Source: Candidatus Fukatsuia endosymbiont of Tuberolachnus salignus (GTDB taxonomy: Bacteria > Pseudomonadota > Gammaproteobacteria > Enterobacterales > Enterobacteriaceae). From it: a stretch of DNA of 64,000 nucleotides. The stretch is taken from contig NZ_OZ034983.1 in the NCBI RefSeq assembly GCF_964030845.1, positions 2,976,001-3,040,000 of the forward strand, read 5' to 3'. Positions 50,117 to 59,094 of this stretch are shown here, one piece after another. The notes under the pieces were generated by a model, which saw only the letters and a list, made by a program, of their open reading frames with translations, did not search any database and was not told the origin of the DNA. The first letter of the stretch is position 1, and each line of letters begins with the position of its first letter. A program made the translations under genes and the position numbers.

Positions 50117-51916
50117 ATGACAGATTTGACGGCGTTCGGCAGCACCCGGCCAGCATATCATACCTGTGATCATTTGGATGATCCGATAATTGAACCCTTG
50201 TCGTGCTTTTTGGGCTCCGGGGCTTTTGTCTTGCAAGCAACCCGTATGGGTATGCCGGTATTATGGGTAAAACGAGAGCAATTACTCGATTTGATGTCGT
50301 GGTTAAAAAAACAGCCACAGCCTTACGTAATGTTGTTTGATCTACATGGTGTTGATGAACGTCAACGTTCTCATCGCGAGAAATTGCCTGCTGCGGATTT
50401 TTCTGTTTTCTACCATTTACTCTCCATTAAACGTAATCGCGATATCATCCTGAAAGTGGCGTTGTCTGAGGAGGATTTGTGGCTTCCTAGTGTTTGCGGC
50501 ATTTTTCCTAATGCTAATTGGTATGAACGTGAAACCTGGGAAATGTTCGGTATTACCTTTGATGGTCATCCCCACCTGACGCGTATTATGATGCCACAGA
50601 GTTGGCAAGGGCATCCGTTACGTAAAGATTATCCAGCGCGTGCCACAGAATTCGATCCCTTTGTTCTAACCAAACAAAAAGAAGATTTGGAGATGGAATC
50701 GCTGACTTTCAAGCCGGAAGACTGGGGCATGAAACTTGGGCGCAAAAATGAAGATTTTATGTTCCTTAATCTGGGGCCAAATCATCCTTCTTCGCATGGT
50801 GCTTTTCGCATTATTTTACAATTAGATGGTGAAGAAATTGTCGATTGTGTGCCGGATGTCGGCTATCATCACCGCGGCGCGGAAAAGATGGCTGAACGCC
50901 AGTCTTGGCATAGCTATATCCCTTACACTGACCGTATCGAATATTTAGGCGGTTGTGTTAACGAAATGCCTTATGTTCTGGCGGTAGAAAAACTGGCCGG
51001 TATTGTGGTGCCAGATCGGGTGAATACCATTCGTGTGATGTTATCGGAACTGTTTCGCATTAACAGTCATCTGTTGTATATCAGCACCTTTATTCAAGAT
51101 GTGGGGGCGATGAGTCCGGTATTTCTTGCTTTTACTGATCGACAAAAAATCTACGATCTGGTTGAGGCGATCACCGGTTTTCGTATGCATCCGGCCTGGT
51201 TTCGTATTGGTGGTGTGGCGCATGATTTGCCACAAGGCTGGGAGCATTTGCTACGTGACTTTCTTAACTGGATGCCAAAACGCCTTGATTCCTATGTTAA
51301 GGTCGCGCTGAAAAACAGTATTCTAAAGGGGCGTTCTATCGGTGTGGCTGCCTACAATGCTGAAGAAGCCTTGGCATGGGGAGTGACCGGTGCCGGCCTG
51401 CGTGCTACCGGCATTGAGTTTGATGTGCGTAAATGGCGTCCCTATTCTGGCTACGAGAACTTTGATTTTGATGTTCCCGTGGGCGATGGTAATAGTGATT
51501 GCTACACTCGGGTGATGCTCAAAGTTGAAGAAATCCGCCAGAGTCTGCGTATTTTGCAACAATGCTATAAAAATATGCCGGAAGGTCCATTTAAAGCAGA
51601 TCATCCGTTGACGACGCCACCGCCAAAAGAACGTACTTTGCAACATATTGAAACGCTTATCACTCACTTTTTGCAAGTTTCTTGGGGGCCGGTGATGCCT
51701 CACAATGAATCTTTTCAAATGATTGAAGCGACCAAGGGAATTAATAGTTACTATCTGATCAGTGATGGCAGCACCATGAGCTATCGTACGCGGATACGTA
51801 CTCCGAGTTTCGCTCATTTGCAGCAGATCCCATCGGTGATCCGTGGCAGTTTGGTTTCTGATCTGATTGTCTATTTGGGCAGTATCGATTTTGTTATGTC
51901 TGATGTGGATCGCTAA
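50117..51916 (+). CDS. nuoC: NADH-quinone oxidoreductase fused subunit C/D
   Basis: A 599-residue fusion of the 30-kDa (NuoC, about 1-190) and 49-kDa (NuoD, about 205-599) subunits, as in E. coli and relatives (nuoCD). The NuoC part contains WEMFGITFDGHPHLTRIMMP and GHPLRKDYP. The NuoD part has NLGPNHPSSHGAFRIILQLD at the quinone site, GYHHRGAEKMAERQSWH, and ends GSIDFVMSDVDR. It couples cluster N2 to quinone reduction. The fused form supports an enterobacterial origin. Confidence 0.98.
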   Translation: MTDLTAFGSTRPAYHTCDHLDDPIIEPLSCFLGSGAFVLQATRMGMPVLWVKREQLLDLMSWLKKQPQPYVMLFDLHGVDERQRSHREKLPAADFSVFYHLLSIKRNRDIILKVALSEEDLWLPSVCGIFPNANWYERETWEMFGITFDGHPHLTRIMMPQSWQGHPLRKDYPARATEFDPFVLTKQKEDLEMESLTFKPEDWGMKLGRKNEDFMFLNLGPNHPSSHGAFRIILQLDGEEIVDCVPDVGYHHRGAEKMAERQSWHSYIPYTDRIEYLGGCVNEMPYVLAVEKLAGIVVPDRVNTIRVMLSELFRINSHLLYISTFIQDVGAMSPVFLAFTDRQKIYDLVEAITGFRMHPAWFRIGGVAHDLPQGWEHLLRDFLNWMPKRLDSYVKVALKNSILKGRSIGVAAYNAEEALAWGVTGAGLRATGIEFDVRKWRPYSGYENFDFDVPVGDGNSDCYTRVMLKVEEIRQSLRILQQCYKNMPEGPFKADHPLTTPPPKERTLQHIETLITHFLQVSWGPVMPHNESFQMIEATKGINSYYLISDGSTMSYRTRIRTPSFAHLQQIPSVIRGSLVSDLIVYLGSIDFVMSDVDR

Positions 51917-51918
51917 TT

Positions 51919-52458
51919 ATGAATGATCAAAAAGAGAGGCAGCATCATAAAAATCCGCTTGATGTGGTTTCCCTTGCTACCAAACCTGCTTTTGTACTGA
52001 GTGCCGAAGAATATGCCGCTATTGAGCAAGAAAAACATCATTACGAAGACGCGCGCGCGGCCTCAATCGAGGCACTGAAAATTGTGCAAAAGAAGCGGGG
52101 TTGGGTGCCGGATGGTGCCATCTATGCTATCGCTGACGTGCTGGCTATTCCAGCCAGCGATGTTGAAGGTGTCGCCACTTTTTATAGCCAGATTTTTCGC
52201 CAACCTGTTGGTCGTCATGTGATCCGTTATTGTGACAGTGTGGTTTGCTATATCACCGGTTATCAAGGGCTTCAGGCGGCGATTGAAAAAAAGCTTAGCA
52301 TTAAACCGGGTCAAACCACGACTGATGGTCGTTTTACTCTGTTGCCCACTTGCTGTTTAGGTAATTGCGATAAAGGGCCGACGATGATGATTGATGAAGA
52401 TACACATAGTTATCTGAAGCCTGAAGACATCGAACAGTTATTGGAGCGATATCCATGA
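51919..52458 (+). CDS. nuoE: NADH-quinone oxidoreductase subunit E
   Basis: A 179-residue subunit with a thioredoxin-like fold and one 2Fe-2S cluster (N1a). Ligand cysteines are in RYCDSVVCYITGY and TCCLGNCDKGPTMMID. Length is slightly above E. coli (166) because the N-terminus carries extra polar residues (MNDQKERQHHKNPLDV). Its stop overlaps the nuoF start (ATGA). Confidence 0.97.
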   Translation: MNDQKERQHHKNPLDVVSLATKPAFVLSAEEYAAIEQEKHHYEDARAASIEALKIVQKKRGWVPDGAIYAIADVLAIPASDVEGVATFYSQIFRQPVGRHVIRYCDSVVCYITGYQGLQAAIEKKLSIKPGQTTTDGRFTLLPTCCLGNCDKGPTMMIDEDTHSYLKPEDIEQLLERYP

Positions 52459-53840
52459 ATCGTCATGTAACTGCGGCAACTCACCCGCTGACATGGCGTT
52501 TGCGTGATGATAAACGACCGCTATGGTTAGATGAATACCGTAATAAAAACGGTTATCAGGGCGCAAAGATTGCGTTAACCGGCATGGCACCGTCAGATGT
52601 GGTCGATTTAGTGAAAAACGCGGGTCTGAAAGGGCGTGGTGGCGCGGGATTTTCCACCGGTTTAAAGTGGAGCTTGATGCCAAAAGATGAGAGTATCAAC
52701 ATCCGCTATCTGTTGTGTAACGCCGATGAAATGGAACCGGGTACTTACAAAGACCGCCTGTTGATGGAACAACTGCCTCATCTATTGATAGAAGGCATGT
52801 TAATCAGCGCGTTTGCACTCAAAGCTTACCGTGGTTACATCTTCTTGCGTGGCGAATACATTGATGCGGCAGTGTGTTTGCGTCAGGCGATTAGTGAAGC
52901 CAGGGACGCGGGACTGTTGGGTAAAAATATTCTGGGTAGTGGTTTTGATTTTGAGCTGTTTGTTCATACTGGTGCGGGGCGTTATATCTGCGGTGAAGAA
53001 ACGGCACTGATTAACTCGTTAGAAGGCCGTCGTGCTAACCCACGTTCTAAACCACCGTTTCCGGCATCATCGGGTGTGTGGGGCAAACCGACTTGCGTCA
53101 ATAATGTGGAAACGCTGTGCAACGTGCCGGCCATCCTTGAGCATGGTGTTGACTGGTACCAAGGGATCACCGCGGGTAAAAGCAATGATGCAGGTACTAA
53201 GCTGATGGGATTCTCTGGTCGGGTAAAAAACCCTGGGGTATGGGAGCTTCCTTTTGGTATTTCAGCGAGGGAAATTCTGGAAGATTACGCGGGCGGAATG
53301 CGTGATGGATTGAAATTCAAAGCGTGGCAACCAGGGGGAGCAGGCACCGATTTTTTAACGGCAGAACACCTTGATTTACCGATGGATTTTGAACATATTG
53401 GCAAAGCCGGTAGCCGTTTGGGCACTGCGTTGGCAATGGCGGTTGACCATCAAATTAGTATGGTTTCTCTGACTCGTAATCTGGAAGAATTTTTTGCCCG
53501 TGAATCCTGTGGTTGGTGTACCCCTTGCCGTGATGGTTTGCCGTGGAGTGTGAAGATTCTGCAAGCCTTGGAACGTGGGGAGGGGCAACCAGGCGATATT
53601 GAAACGCTAGAACAGTTGTGTCGTTTATTGGGACCGGGAAAAACTTTCTGTGCTCACGCACCGGGTGCGGTTGAACCGCTACAAAGTGCGATTAAATATT
53701 TTCGCGCCGAATTTTCCGCTGGCATAGCGAAAAAAGATTATAGCCGTCCTGATGTTATCAACAGAGGTGATACTGATTTTGGTAATACAGCGGCTATCGA
53801 GGGTATTCAAGCTAACAATTTGTTGAATGTCCGCTGGTAG
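52455..53840 (+). CDS. nuoF: NADH-quinone oxidoreductase subunit F
   Basis: A 461-residue subunit that oxidises NADH with FMN and passes electrons to 4Fe-4S cluster N3. The NADH/FMN-binding motif is GLKGRGGAGFSTGLKWSLMP near residue 55, with CNADEMEPGTYKDR and YICGEETALINSLEGRR further on. Cluster ligands lie in ESCGWCTPCRDG near 350 and the Cys of TFCAHAPGA. Length is close to E. coli (445). It is followed by a 142-bp inverted-repeat element before nuoG. Confidence 0.97.
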   Translation: MNRHVTAATHPLTWRLRDDKRPLWLDEYRNKNGYQGAKIALTGMAPSDVVDLVKNAGLKGRGGAGFSTGLKWSLMPKDESINIRYLLCNADEMEPGTYKDRLLMEQLPHLLIEGMLISAFALKAYRGYIFLRGEYIDAAVCLRQAISEARDAGLLGKNILGSGFDFELFVHTGAGRYICGEETALINSLEGRRANPRSKPPFPASSGVWGKPTCVNNVETLCNVPAILEHGVDWYQGITAGKSNDAGTKLMGFSGRVKNPGVWELPFGISAREILEDYAGGMRDGLKFKAWQPGGAGTDFLTAEHLDLPMDFEHIGKAGSRLGTALAMAVDHQISMVSLTRNLEEFFARESCGWCTPCRDGLPWSVKILQALERGEGQPGDIETLEQLCRLLGPGKTFCAHAPGAVEPLQSAIKYFRAEFSAGIAKKDYSRPDVINRGDTDFGNTAAIEGIQANNLLNVRW

Positions 53841-53849
53841 ATAAAAAAA

Positions 53850-53991
53850 TAGATTTCTTGCAAAACTATAGCGAGTGGTGTGGAGTCAAGGCGGCTGGAA
53901 CACAGCAACCACAGTGTACACACGAGTACATGAGGATTGCGAGCACCAGGTAACCGGAATGCATACCACAGTGGGTTTTGTAAGAAGTCTA
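53850..53991. repeat. 142-bp inverted-repeat (MITE-like) element between nuoF and nuoG
   Basis: The left end TAGATTTCTTGCAAAAC (from 53850) and the right end GTTTTGTAAGAAGTCTA (to 53991) are inverted copies of each other. The interior in reverse complement shares GTACACTGTGGTTGCTG and GCCTTGACTCCACACCACTC with the 24226-24325 element. Both outer ends finish in TA, compatible with TA-target insertion, but no longer target duplication is visible. It carries no gene. Confidence 0.8.
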
Positions 53992-54014
53992 ATAGCCGAC
54001 TTGGAAGCATGCTT

Positions 54015-56750
54015 ATGGCGACGATACATGTAGATGGCAAAGAATATGATGTCAACGGGGCTGACAACCTGTTGCAGGCTTGTCTTTCCCTTGGGCTGGA
54101 TATTCCTTACTTTTGCTGGCATCCGGCGTTAGGGAGCGTAGGTGCTTGCCGTCAATGTGCGGTGAAACAATATCAAAATGCGGATGATACCCGCGGCCGT
54201 TTGGTCATGTCTTGTATGACACCAGCTAGCGATGGCAGCTTTATTTCTATCGATGACAACGAAGCCAAGGAGTTCCGTGCCAGTGTGGTGGAATGGTTGA
54301 TGACTAATCACCCGCACGATTGTCCGGTATGCGAAGAGGGGGGAAATTGTCATTTGCAAGATATGACGGTAATGACTGGGCATAATGTCAGACGGTATCG
54401 TTTTACCAAACGGACACATGAAAATCAGCAGCTTGGTCCTTTTATCTCCCACGAAATGAATCGCTGTATTGCTTGCTATCGCTGTGTGCGTTATTACAAA
54501 GATTATGCGGATGGCACTGATTTTGGCGTTTATGGCGCGCATGATAATGTTTATTTCGGTCGTCCAGAAAGTGGCACCCTGGAGAGCGAATTTTCCGGCA
54601 ATTTAGTGGAAGTCTGCCCAACAGGTGTTTTCACCGATAAAACCCATTCCGAACGTTATAACCGTAAATGGGATATGCAATTTGCACCGAGCATCTGCCA
54701 GCAATGCAGTGTTGGTTGTAATACCAGCCCGGGCGAACGTTATGGCGAATTGCGTCGCATTGAAAACCGCTACAATGGCAGCGTCAACCACTATTTTATG
54801 TGTGATCGTGGCCGTTTTGGCTACGGTTATGTCAATTTAAAAAATCGGCCGCGTCGGCCGCAACAACGGCGTGCTCATGCTTGGATCACTCTGGATGCCG
54901 ATCGTGCGATACAGGCTGCGGCTGATATGTTGCACCAAACGAAAAAAACCATCGGCATAGGTTCGGCACGGGCGAGTTTGGAAAGCAATTTTGCGTTACG
55001 TGAATTGGTCGGTGTGGAAAATTTCTATACTGGTATTGCTGCTGGTGAGCAGAACCGTTTGCAATTGATGCTGAAGGTGTTGCGTGAAGCAGGGATCCAT
55101 ACACCAGCATTACGCGAAATGGAAAGTTATGATGCGGTACTGGTGTTGGGAGAAGATCTGACGCAAACAGCGGCACGTATTGCTTTGGCAGTTCGTCAGG
55201 CGGTGAAAGGCAAAGCGCGGGCGATGGCTGCGGCGCAAAAAGTCGCCGATTGGCAGATCGCCGCAGTGTTGAATATCGGGCAGCACGCTAAACATCCTTT
55301 ATTTATCACTAATGTTGATAATACTCGCCTGGATGATATTGCTGCTTGGAATTATCATGCACCTGTGGACGAACAAGCACGCTTAGGTTTTGCCATCGCG
55401 CATGGATTAGATGCCTCCGCCCCTGCGGTCAGTGATTTAGCCGATGGCTTGCAAGTCAAAGTTGATATTATTGTGCAAGCGTTGGCGGGTGCAAAAAAGC
55501 CACTGATTATTAGCGGTAGTAGCGCAGGCAGTGAGGCGATCATTGCTGCAGCTGCTAATGTTGCTAAGGCATTGCAAGGTCGAGGTGTTGACGTTGGCAT
55601 CAGTTTTGTTGCCACTGAGGCGAATAGCTTTGGCTTAGCGATGATGGATGGTGGTTCGTTGGATCAGGCTTTAGAGCAGTTAACCCAGGGTATCGCAGAC
55701 AGTGTTATTGTGCTAGAAAATGATCTGTATCGTCATGCTATTGCCGATAAGGTGGATACGGCATTAACATCGGTAAAAAATGTGTTGGTGTTAGATCACC
55801 AACACACTGCCATTATGGACCAAGCCAATCTGATCCTGCCTGCGGCGAGTTTTGCCGAAAGTGATGGTACTGTGGTCAATCAAGAAGGCCGTGCGCAACG
55901 TTTTTTCCAGGTTTATGATCCGGCTTACTATGATACACCGGATAACAAAACACTAATGCAAGCAAGCTGGCGTTGGCTGCACGCCCTAACGGCGGTTTAT
56001 CACCACCGTCCGGTTGATTGGACACAACTTGATGATGTCATTCAGGCTTGTGTCACCGCTTTGCCACAGTTGCAAGGTATTGTTGATGCGGCACCAGATG
56101 CCACTTTCCGTATCCATGGTCAAAAATTAGCGCGTTCTCCGCATCGTTACAGTGGTCGTACTGCGATGCGTGCTGATATCAGTGTGCATGAGCCGCGTCA
56201 GCCACAGGATATCGACACGTCTTTTGCCTTTTCTATGGAAGGGAATAGCGGTCCGTTGGCCGATTGCCAGCAAATTCCCTTCGCTTGGGCGCCGGGTTGG
56301 AATTCTCCTCAAGCGTGGAATAAATTTCAGGCGGAAGTGGGGGGTACTTTGCGTTTTGGTGATCCCGGTGTGCGTTTAATTGAAGCTAGCGCAGGAAATT
56401 TGGCTTATTTTGATCAAGTACCGGTTGCTTTTCACCCTGCATCCAGTAGCTGGCTGGTCGCTCCTTATTATCATTTATTTGGCAGTGAAGAGATGTCACA
56501 ACGTGCCGATGTTATTCAACAGCGGATGCCTACGCCCTATTTAATGATTCACCCTGGGGATGCCGCGCAACTTGGACTGGCTGTAGGTACTCTCATCGAG
56601 TTTAGTTGCGCCGGTCAACAATTACGGTTGCCGCTACGTTACAGTGAGAATTTGGCTCAGGGGCAGGTTGGTTTGCCGTTAGGTTTACCGGGTATTCCAC
56701 CTGTTTTGCTCGGTGAGCGCGTTGAGGATCTACGAGAGGCGATCATATGA
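54015..56750 (+). CDS. nuoG: NADH-quinone oxidoreductase subunit G
   Basis: A 911-residue, iron-sulfur-rich subunit of the molybdopterin-oxidoreductase fold. The N-terminal ferredoxin domain binds a 2Fe-2S cluster (FCWHPALGSVGACRQCAVKQ), and more clusters follow at HDCPVCEEGGNCHLQDM, RCIACYRCVRYYKD and CQQCSVGCNTSP. The start MATIHVDGKEYDVNG matches E. coli (908 residues). Codons upstream lie in the repeat element and are rejected. The stop overlaps nuoH (ATGA). Confidence 0.97.
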   Translation: MATIHVDGKEYDVNGADNLLQACLSLGLDIPYFCWHPALGSVGACRQCAVKQYQNADDTRGRLVMSCMTPASDGSFISIDDNEAKEFRASVVEWLMTNHPHDCPVCEEGGNCHLQDMTVMTGHNVRRYRFTKRTHENQQLGPFISHEMNRCIACYRCVRYYKDYADGTDFGVYGAHDNVYFGRPESGTLESEFSGNLVEVCPTGVFTDKTHSERYNRKWDMQFAPSICQQCSVGCNTSPGERYGELRRIENRYNGSVNHYFMCDRGRFGYGYVNLKNRPRRPQQRRAHAWITLDADRAIQAAADMLHQTKKTIGIGSARASLESNFALRELVGVENFYTGIAAGEQNRLQLMLKVLREAGIHTPALREMESYDAVLVLGEDLTQTAARIALAVRQAVKGKARAMAAAQKVADWQIAAVLNIGQHAKHPLFITNVDNTRLDDIAAWNYHAPVDEQARLGFAIAHGLDASAPAVSDLADGLQVKVDIIVQALAGAKKPLIISGSSAGSEAIIAAAANVAKALQGRGVDVGISFVATEANSFGLAMMDGGSLDQALEQLTQGIADSVIVLENDLYRHAIADKVDTALTSVKNVLVLDHQHTAIMDQANLILPAASFAESDGTVVNQEGRAQRFFQVYDPAYYDTPDNKTLMQASWRWLHALTAVYHHRPVDWTQLDDVIQACVTALPQLQGIVDAAPDATFRIHGQKLARSPHRYSGRTAMRADISVHEPRQPQDIDTSFAFSMEGNSGPLADCQQIPFAWAPGWNSPQAWNKFQAEVGGTLRFGDPGVRLIEASAGNLAYFDQVPVAFHPASSSWLVAPYYHLFGSEEMSQRADVIQQRMPTPYLMIHPGDAAQLGLAVGTLIEFSCAGQQLRLPLRYSENLAQGQVGLPLGLPGIPPVLLGERVEDLREAII

Positions 56751-57727
56751 TGAACTGGTTTACTCCTGATTTGAGTACCATTTTAATCTCGATCTTAAAA
56801 GCGCTGGTCATCTTGTTGGTGGTGGTGATCTGTGGCGCTTTTATGAGCTTTGGTGAACGTCGCTTATTAGGTTTGTTTCAAAACCGTTATGGGCCTAACC
56901 GTGTTGGTTGGGGAGGATCGTTACAGCTCGTTGCTGATATGATTAAAATGTTTTTTAAAGAAGATTGGGTGCCACATTTCTCCGATCGTATCATTTTTAC
57001 GCTGGCACCGATGATCGCTTTTACTTCGCTATTGTTGGCTTTCGCTATCGTACCGATTAGCCCGAGTTGGGTGGTGGCGGATCTCAATATCGGTATTTTA
57101 TTTTTCCTGATGATGGCAGGCCTAGCGGTTTATGCCGTCCTTTTTGCCGGCTGGGCGAGTAATAACAAATATTCCTTATTGGGTGCGATGCGCGCTTGCG
57201 CACAAACCCTGAGTTATGAAGTGTTTATTGGTTTGTCATTGATGGGCGTGGTTGCACAAACTGGTTCCTTCAATATGCAGGATATTGTCAATCACCAGCA
57301 ACATGTTTGGAACATCATCCCACAATTTTTTGGTTTTATCACTTTTGCCATCGCCGGAGTAGCGGTTTGTCATCGCCATCCGTTTGATCAGCCAGAAGCG
57401 GAACAAGAGTTAGCGGATGGTTATCATATTGAATACTCAGGTATGAAATTTGGTTTATTTTTTGTTGGTGAATATATTGCTATTGTGACTGTCTCTGCGT
57501 TGATCGTGACCTTGTTCTTCGGTGGTTGGCAAGGGCCGTTTTTGCCTCCGTTTATCTGGTTTGCACTGAAAACGGCTTTTTTTATGGTGATGTTTATTCT
57601 GATCCGTGCTGCGCTACCACGTCCACGTTATGACCAGGTGATGTCGTTCGGCTGGAAAGTGTGCTTGCCGTTGACTCTGCTGAATCTGCTGGCGACCGCC
57701 GCAGTCATTTTATATAGCCCTCAATAA
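56747..57727 (+). CDS. nuoH: NADH-quinone oxidoreductase subunit H
   Basis: A 326-residue membrane subunit (ND1 homologue) with eight helices, joining the peripheral arm to the proton-pumping arm and lining the quinone tunnel. Conserved parts are AFMSFGERRLLGLFQNRYGP, NRVGWGGSLQLVADMIKMFF and HPFDQPEAEQELADGYHIEY. Two adjacent ATG codons (56747, 56750) are possible starts; the first overlaps the nuoG stop. Length equals E. coli (325). Confidence 0.97.
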   Translation: MMNWFTPDLSTILISILKALVILLVVVICGAFMSFGERRLLGLFQNRYGPNRVGWGGSLQLVADMIKMFFKEDWVPHFSDRIIFTLAPMIAFTSLLLAFAIVPISPSWVVADLNIGILFFLMMAGLAVYAVLFAGWASNNKYSLLGAMRACAQTLSYEVFIGLSLMGVVAQTGSFNMQDIVNHQQHVWNIIPQFFGFITFAIAGVAVCHRHPFDQPEAEQELADGYHIEYSGMKFGLFFVGEYIAIVTVSALIVTLFFGGWQGPFLPPFIWFALKTAFFMVMFILIRAALPRPRYDQVMSFGWKVCLPLTLLNLLATAAVILYSPQ

Positions 57728-57741
57728 AAGGGGTAATAGCT

Positions 57742-58284
57742 ATGACATTAAAAGAGTTAGTGGTGGGTTTCGGCACTCAAGTGCGTAGCCTGTGGATGAT
57801 GGCTCTGCATGTTTTTCATAAGCGTGAGACGAAAATGTACCCTGAAGAACCGGTTTATTTACCGCCGCGTTACCGAGGGCGTATTGTGTTAACGCGTGAT
57901 CCTGATGGAGAAGAGCGCTGTGTTGCCTGTAATTTATGTGCGGTGGTGTGTCCGGTGGCCTGTATCTCGCTGCAAAAAGCTGAAAAGCAGGACGGTCGTT
58001 GGTATCCTGAATTTTTCCGTATTAATTTCTCTCGTTGCATTTTTTGCGGTTTGTGTGAAGAGGCTTGTCCGACTACGGCCATTCAGTTGACACCGGATTT
58101 TGAAATGAGTGAGTTTAAGCGACAGGATTTAGTCTACGAAAAAGAAGATTTATTGATTTCGGGACCAGGTAAATACCCACAATACAATTTCTACCGCATG
58201 GCGGGCATGTCGATTGAAGGTAAACAAAAAGGCGAAGCCGAAAATGAAGCTAAGCCGATCGATGTTAAAAGTCTGATGCCTTAA
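57742..58284 (+). CDS. nuoI: NADH-quinone oxidoreductase subunit I
   Basis: A 180-residue ferredoxin-like subunit with two 4Fe-4S clusters (N6a and N6b). The ligand sets are CVACNLCAVVCPVAC and CIFCGLCEEACPTTA. Length equals E. coli NuoI (180). It is 14 bases after nuoH. Confidence 0.98.
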   Translation: MTLKELVVGFGTQVRSLWMMALHVFHKRETKMYPEEPVYLPPRYRGRIVLTRDPDGEERCVACNLCAVVCPVACISLQKAEKQDGRWYPEFFRINFSRCIFCGLCEEACPTTAIQLTPDFEMSEFKRQDLVYEKEDLLISGPGKYPQYNFYRMAGMSIEGKQKGEAENEAKPIDVKSLMP

Positions 58285-58297
58285 GGAAGCGTTTTCG

Positions 58298-58795
58298 ATG
58301 GAATTTGTCTTTTATAGTGCAGCAGTGGTCGCAGTGTTGGCAACACTAAGGGTGATTTCTCATAGCAATCCAGTACATGCTTTGCTGTATTTGATTGTCT
58401 CTCTGTTGGCAATTGCCGCGGTATTTTTTTCACTCGGTGCTTACTTTGCCGGTGCGTTGGAAATCATTGTGTACGCCGGTGCCATTATGGTGCTCTTTGT
58501 GTTTGTGGTGATGATGCTGAATCTGGGCGACACCGTACAGCAGCAAGAAGGTGCCTGGTTGAAACCCAGTTTGTGGATCGGCCCTGGTTTACTGTCGCTC
58601 ACCTTACTGATCATACTGATTATCTCTTTTCGTAGTGTCTCTGGTTGTGAGATAGGTGGTGTTGTGGTCGATGCCAAACAGGTAGGTATCAGTTTATTTG
58701 CTCCTTACGTATTAGCGGTGGAGTTAGCTTCAATGCTGCTGCTGGCGGGTTTGGTGGTGGCTTTTCATCTTGGTCGTGAAGAGGCCTCTCAATGA
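58298..58795 (+). CDS. nuoJ: NADH-quinone oxidoreductase subunit J
   Basis: A 165-residue membrane subunit (ND6 homologue) with five helices. Conserved parts are SNPVHALLYLIVSLLAIA and YFAGALEIIVYAGAIMVLFV, the latter containing the pi-bulge helix that helps transmit quinone chemistry to the pumps. It is shorter than E. coli NuoJ (184) at the C-terminus but ends naturally. It overlaps nuoK by ATGA. Confidence 0.95.
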   Translation: MEFVFYSAAVVAVLATLRVISHSNPVHALLYLIVSLLAIAAVFFSLGAYFAGALEIIVYAGAIMVLFVFVVMMLNLGDTVQQQEGAWLKPSLWIGPGLLSLTLLIILIISFRSVSGCEIGGVVVDAKQVGISLFAPYVLAVELASMLLLAGLVVAFHLGREEASQ

Positions 58796-59094
58796 TTCCG
58801 CTACAACATGGTTTAATTTTAGCGGCAGTACTCTTTGTACTCGGACTAACCGGTTTGCTAATACGTCGCAATTTGTTGTTTATGTTGATTAGTCTGGAAG
58901 TGATGATCAATGCAGCGGCACTGGCTTTTGTGGTGGCGGGTAGCTGTTGGCATCAGCCAGATGGTCAGGTCATGTATATTCTTGCAATCAGTTTGGCAGC
59001 GGCTGAGGCCAGTATTGGCTTGGCATTATTGCTACAGCTTTACCGTCGTCGTCATACCTTGAATATCGATACCCTCAGTGAGATGCGTGGATGA
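58792..59094 (+). CDS. nuoK: NADH-quinone oxidoreductase subunit K
   Basis: A 100-residue, three-helix membrane subunit (ND4L homologue). The two buried glutamates used in proton transfer are in MLISLEVMINAAALAFV and LAAAEASIGLALLLQLY. Length equals E. coli (100). Starts and stops overlap its neighbours by four bases on both sides. Confidence 0.97.
   Translation: MIPLQHGLILAAVLFVLGLTGLLIRRNLLFMLISLEVMINAAALAFVVAGSCWHQPDGQVMYILAISLAAAEASIGLALLLQLYRRRHTLNIDTLSEMRG

Noticed and set aside
53937..54014. NuoG N-terminal extension
   Set aside because: It is encoded by the repeat element between nuoF and nuoG; MATIHVDGK at 54015 is the conserved start.
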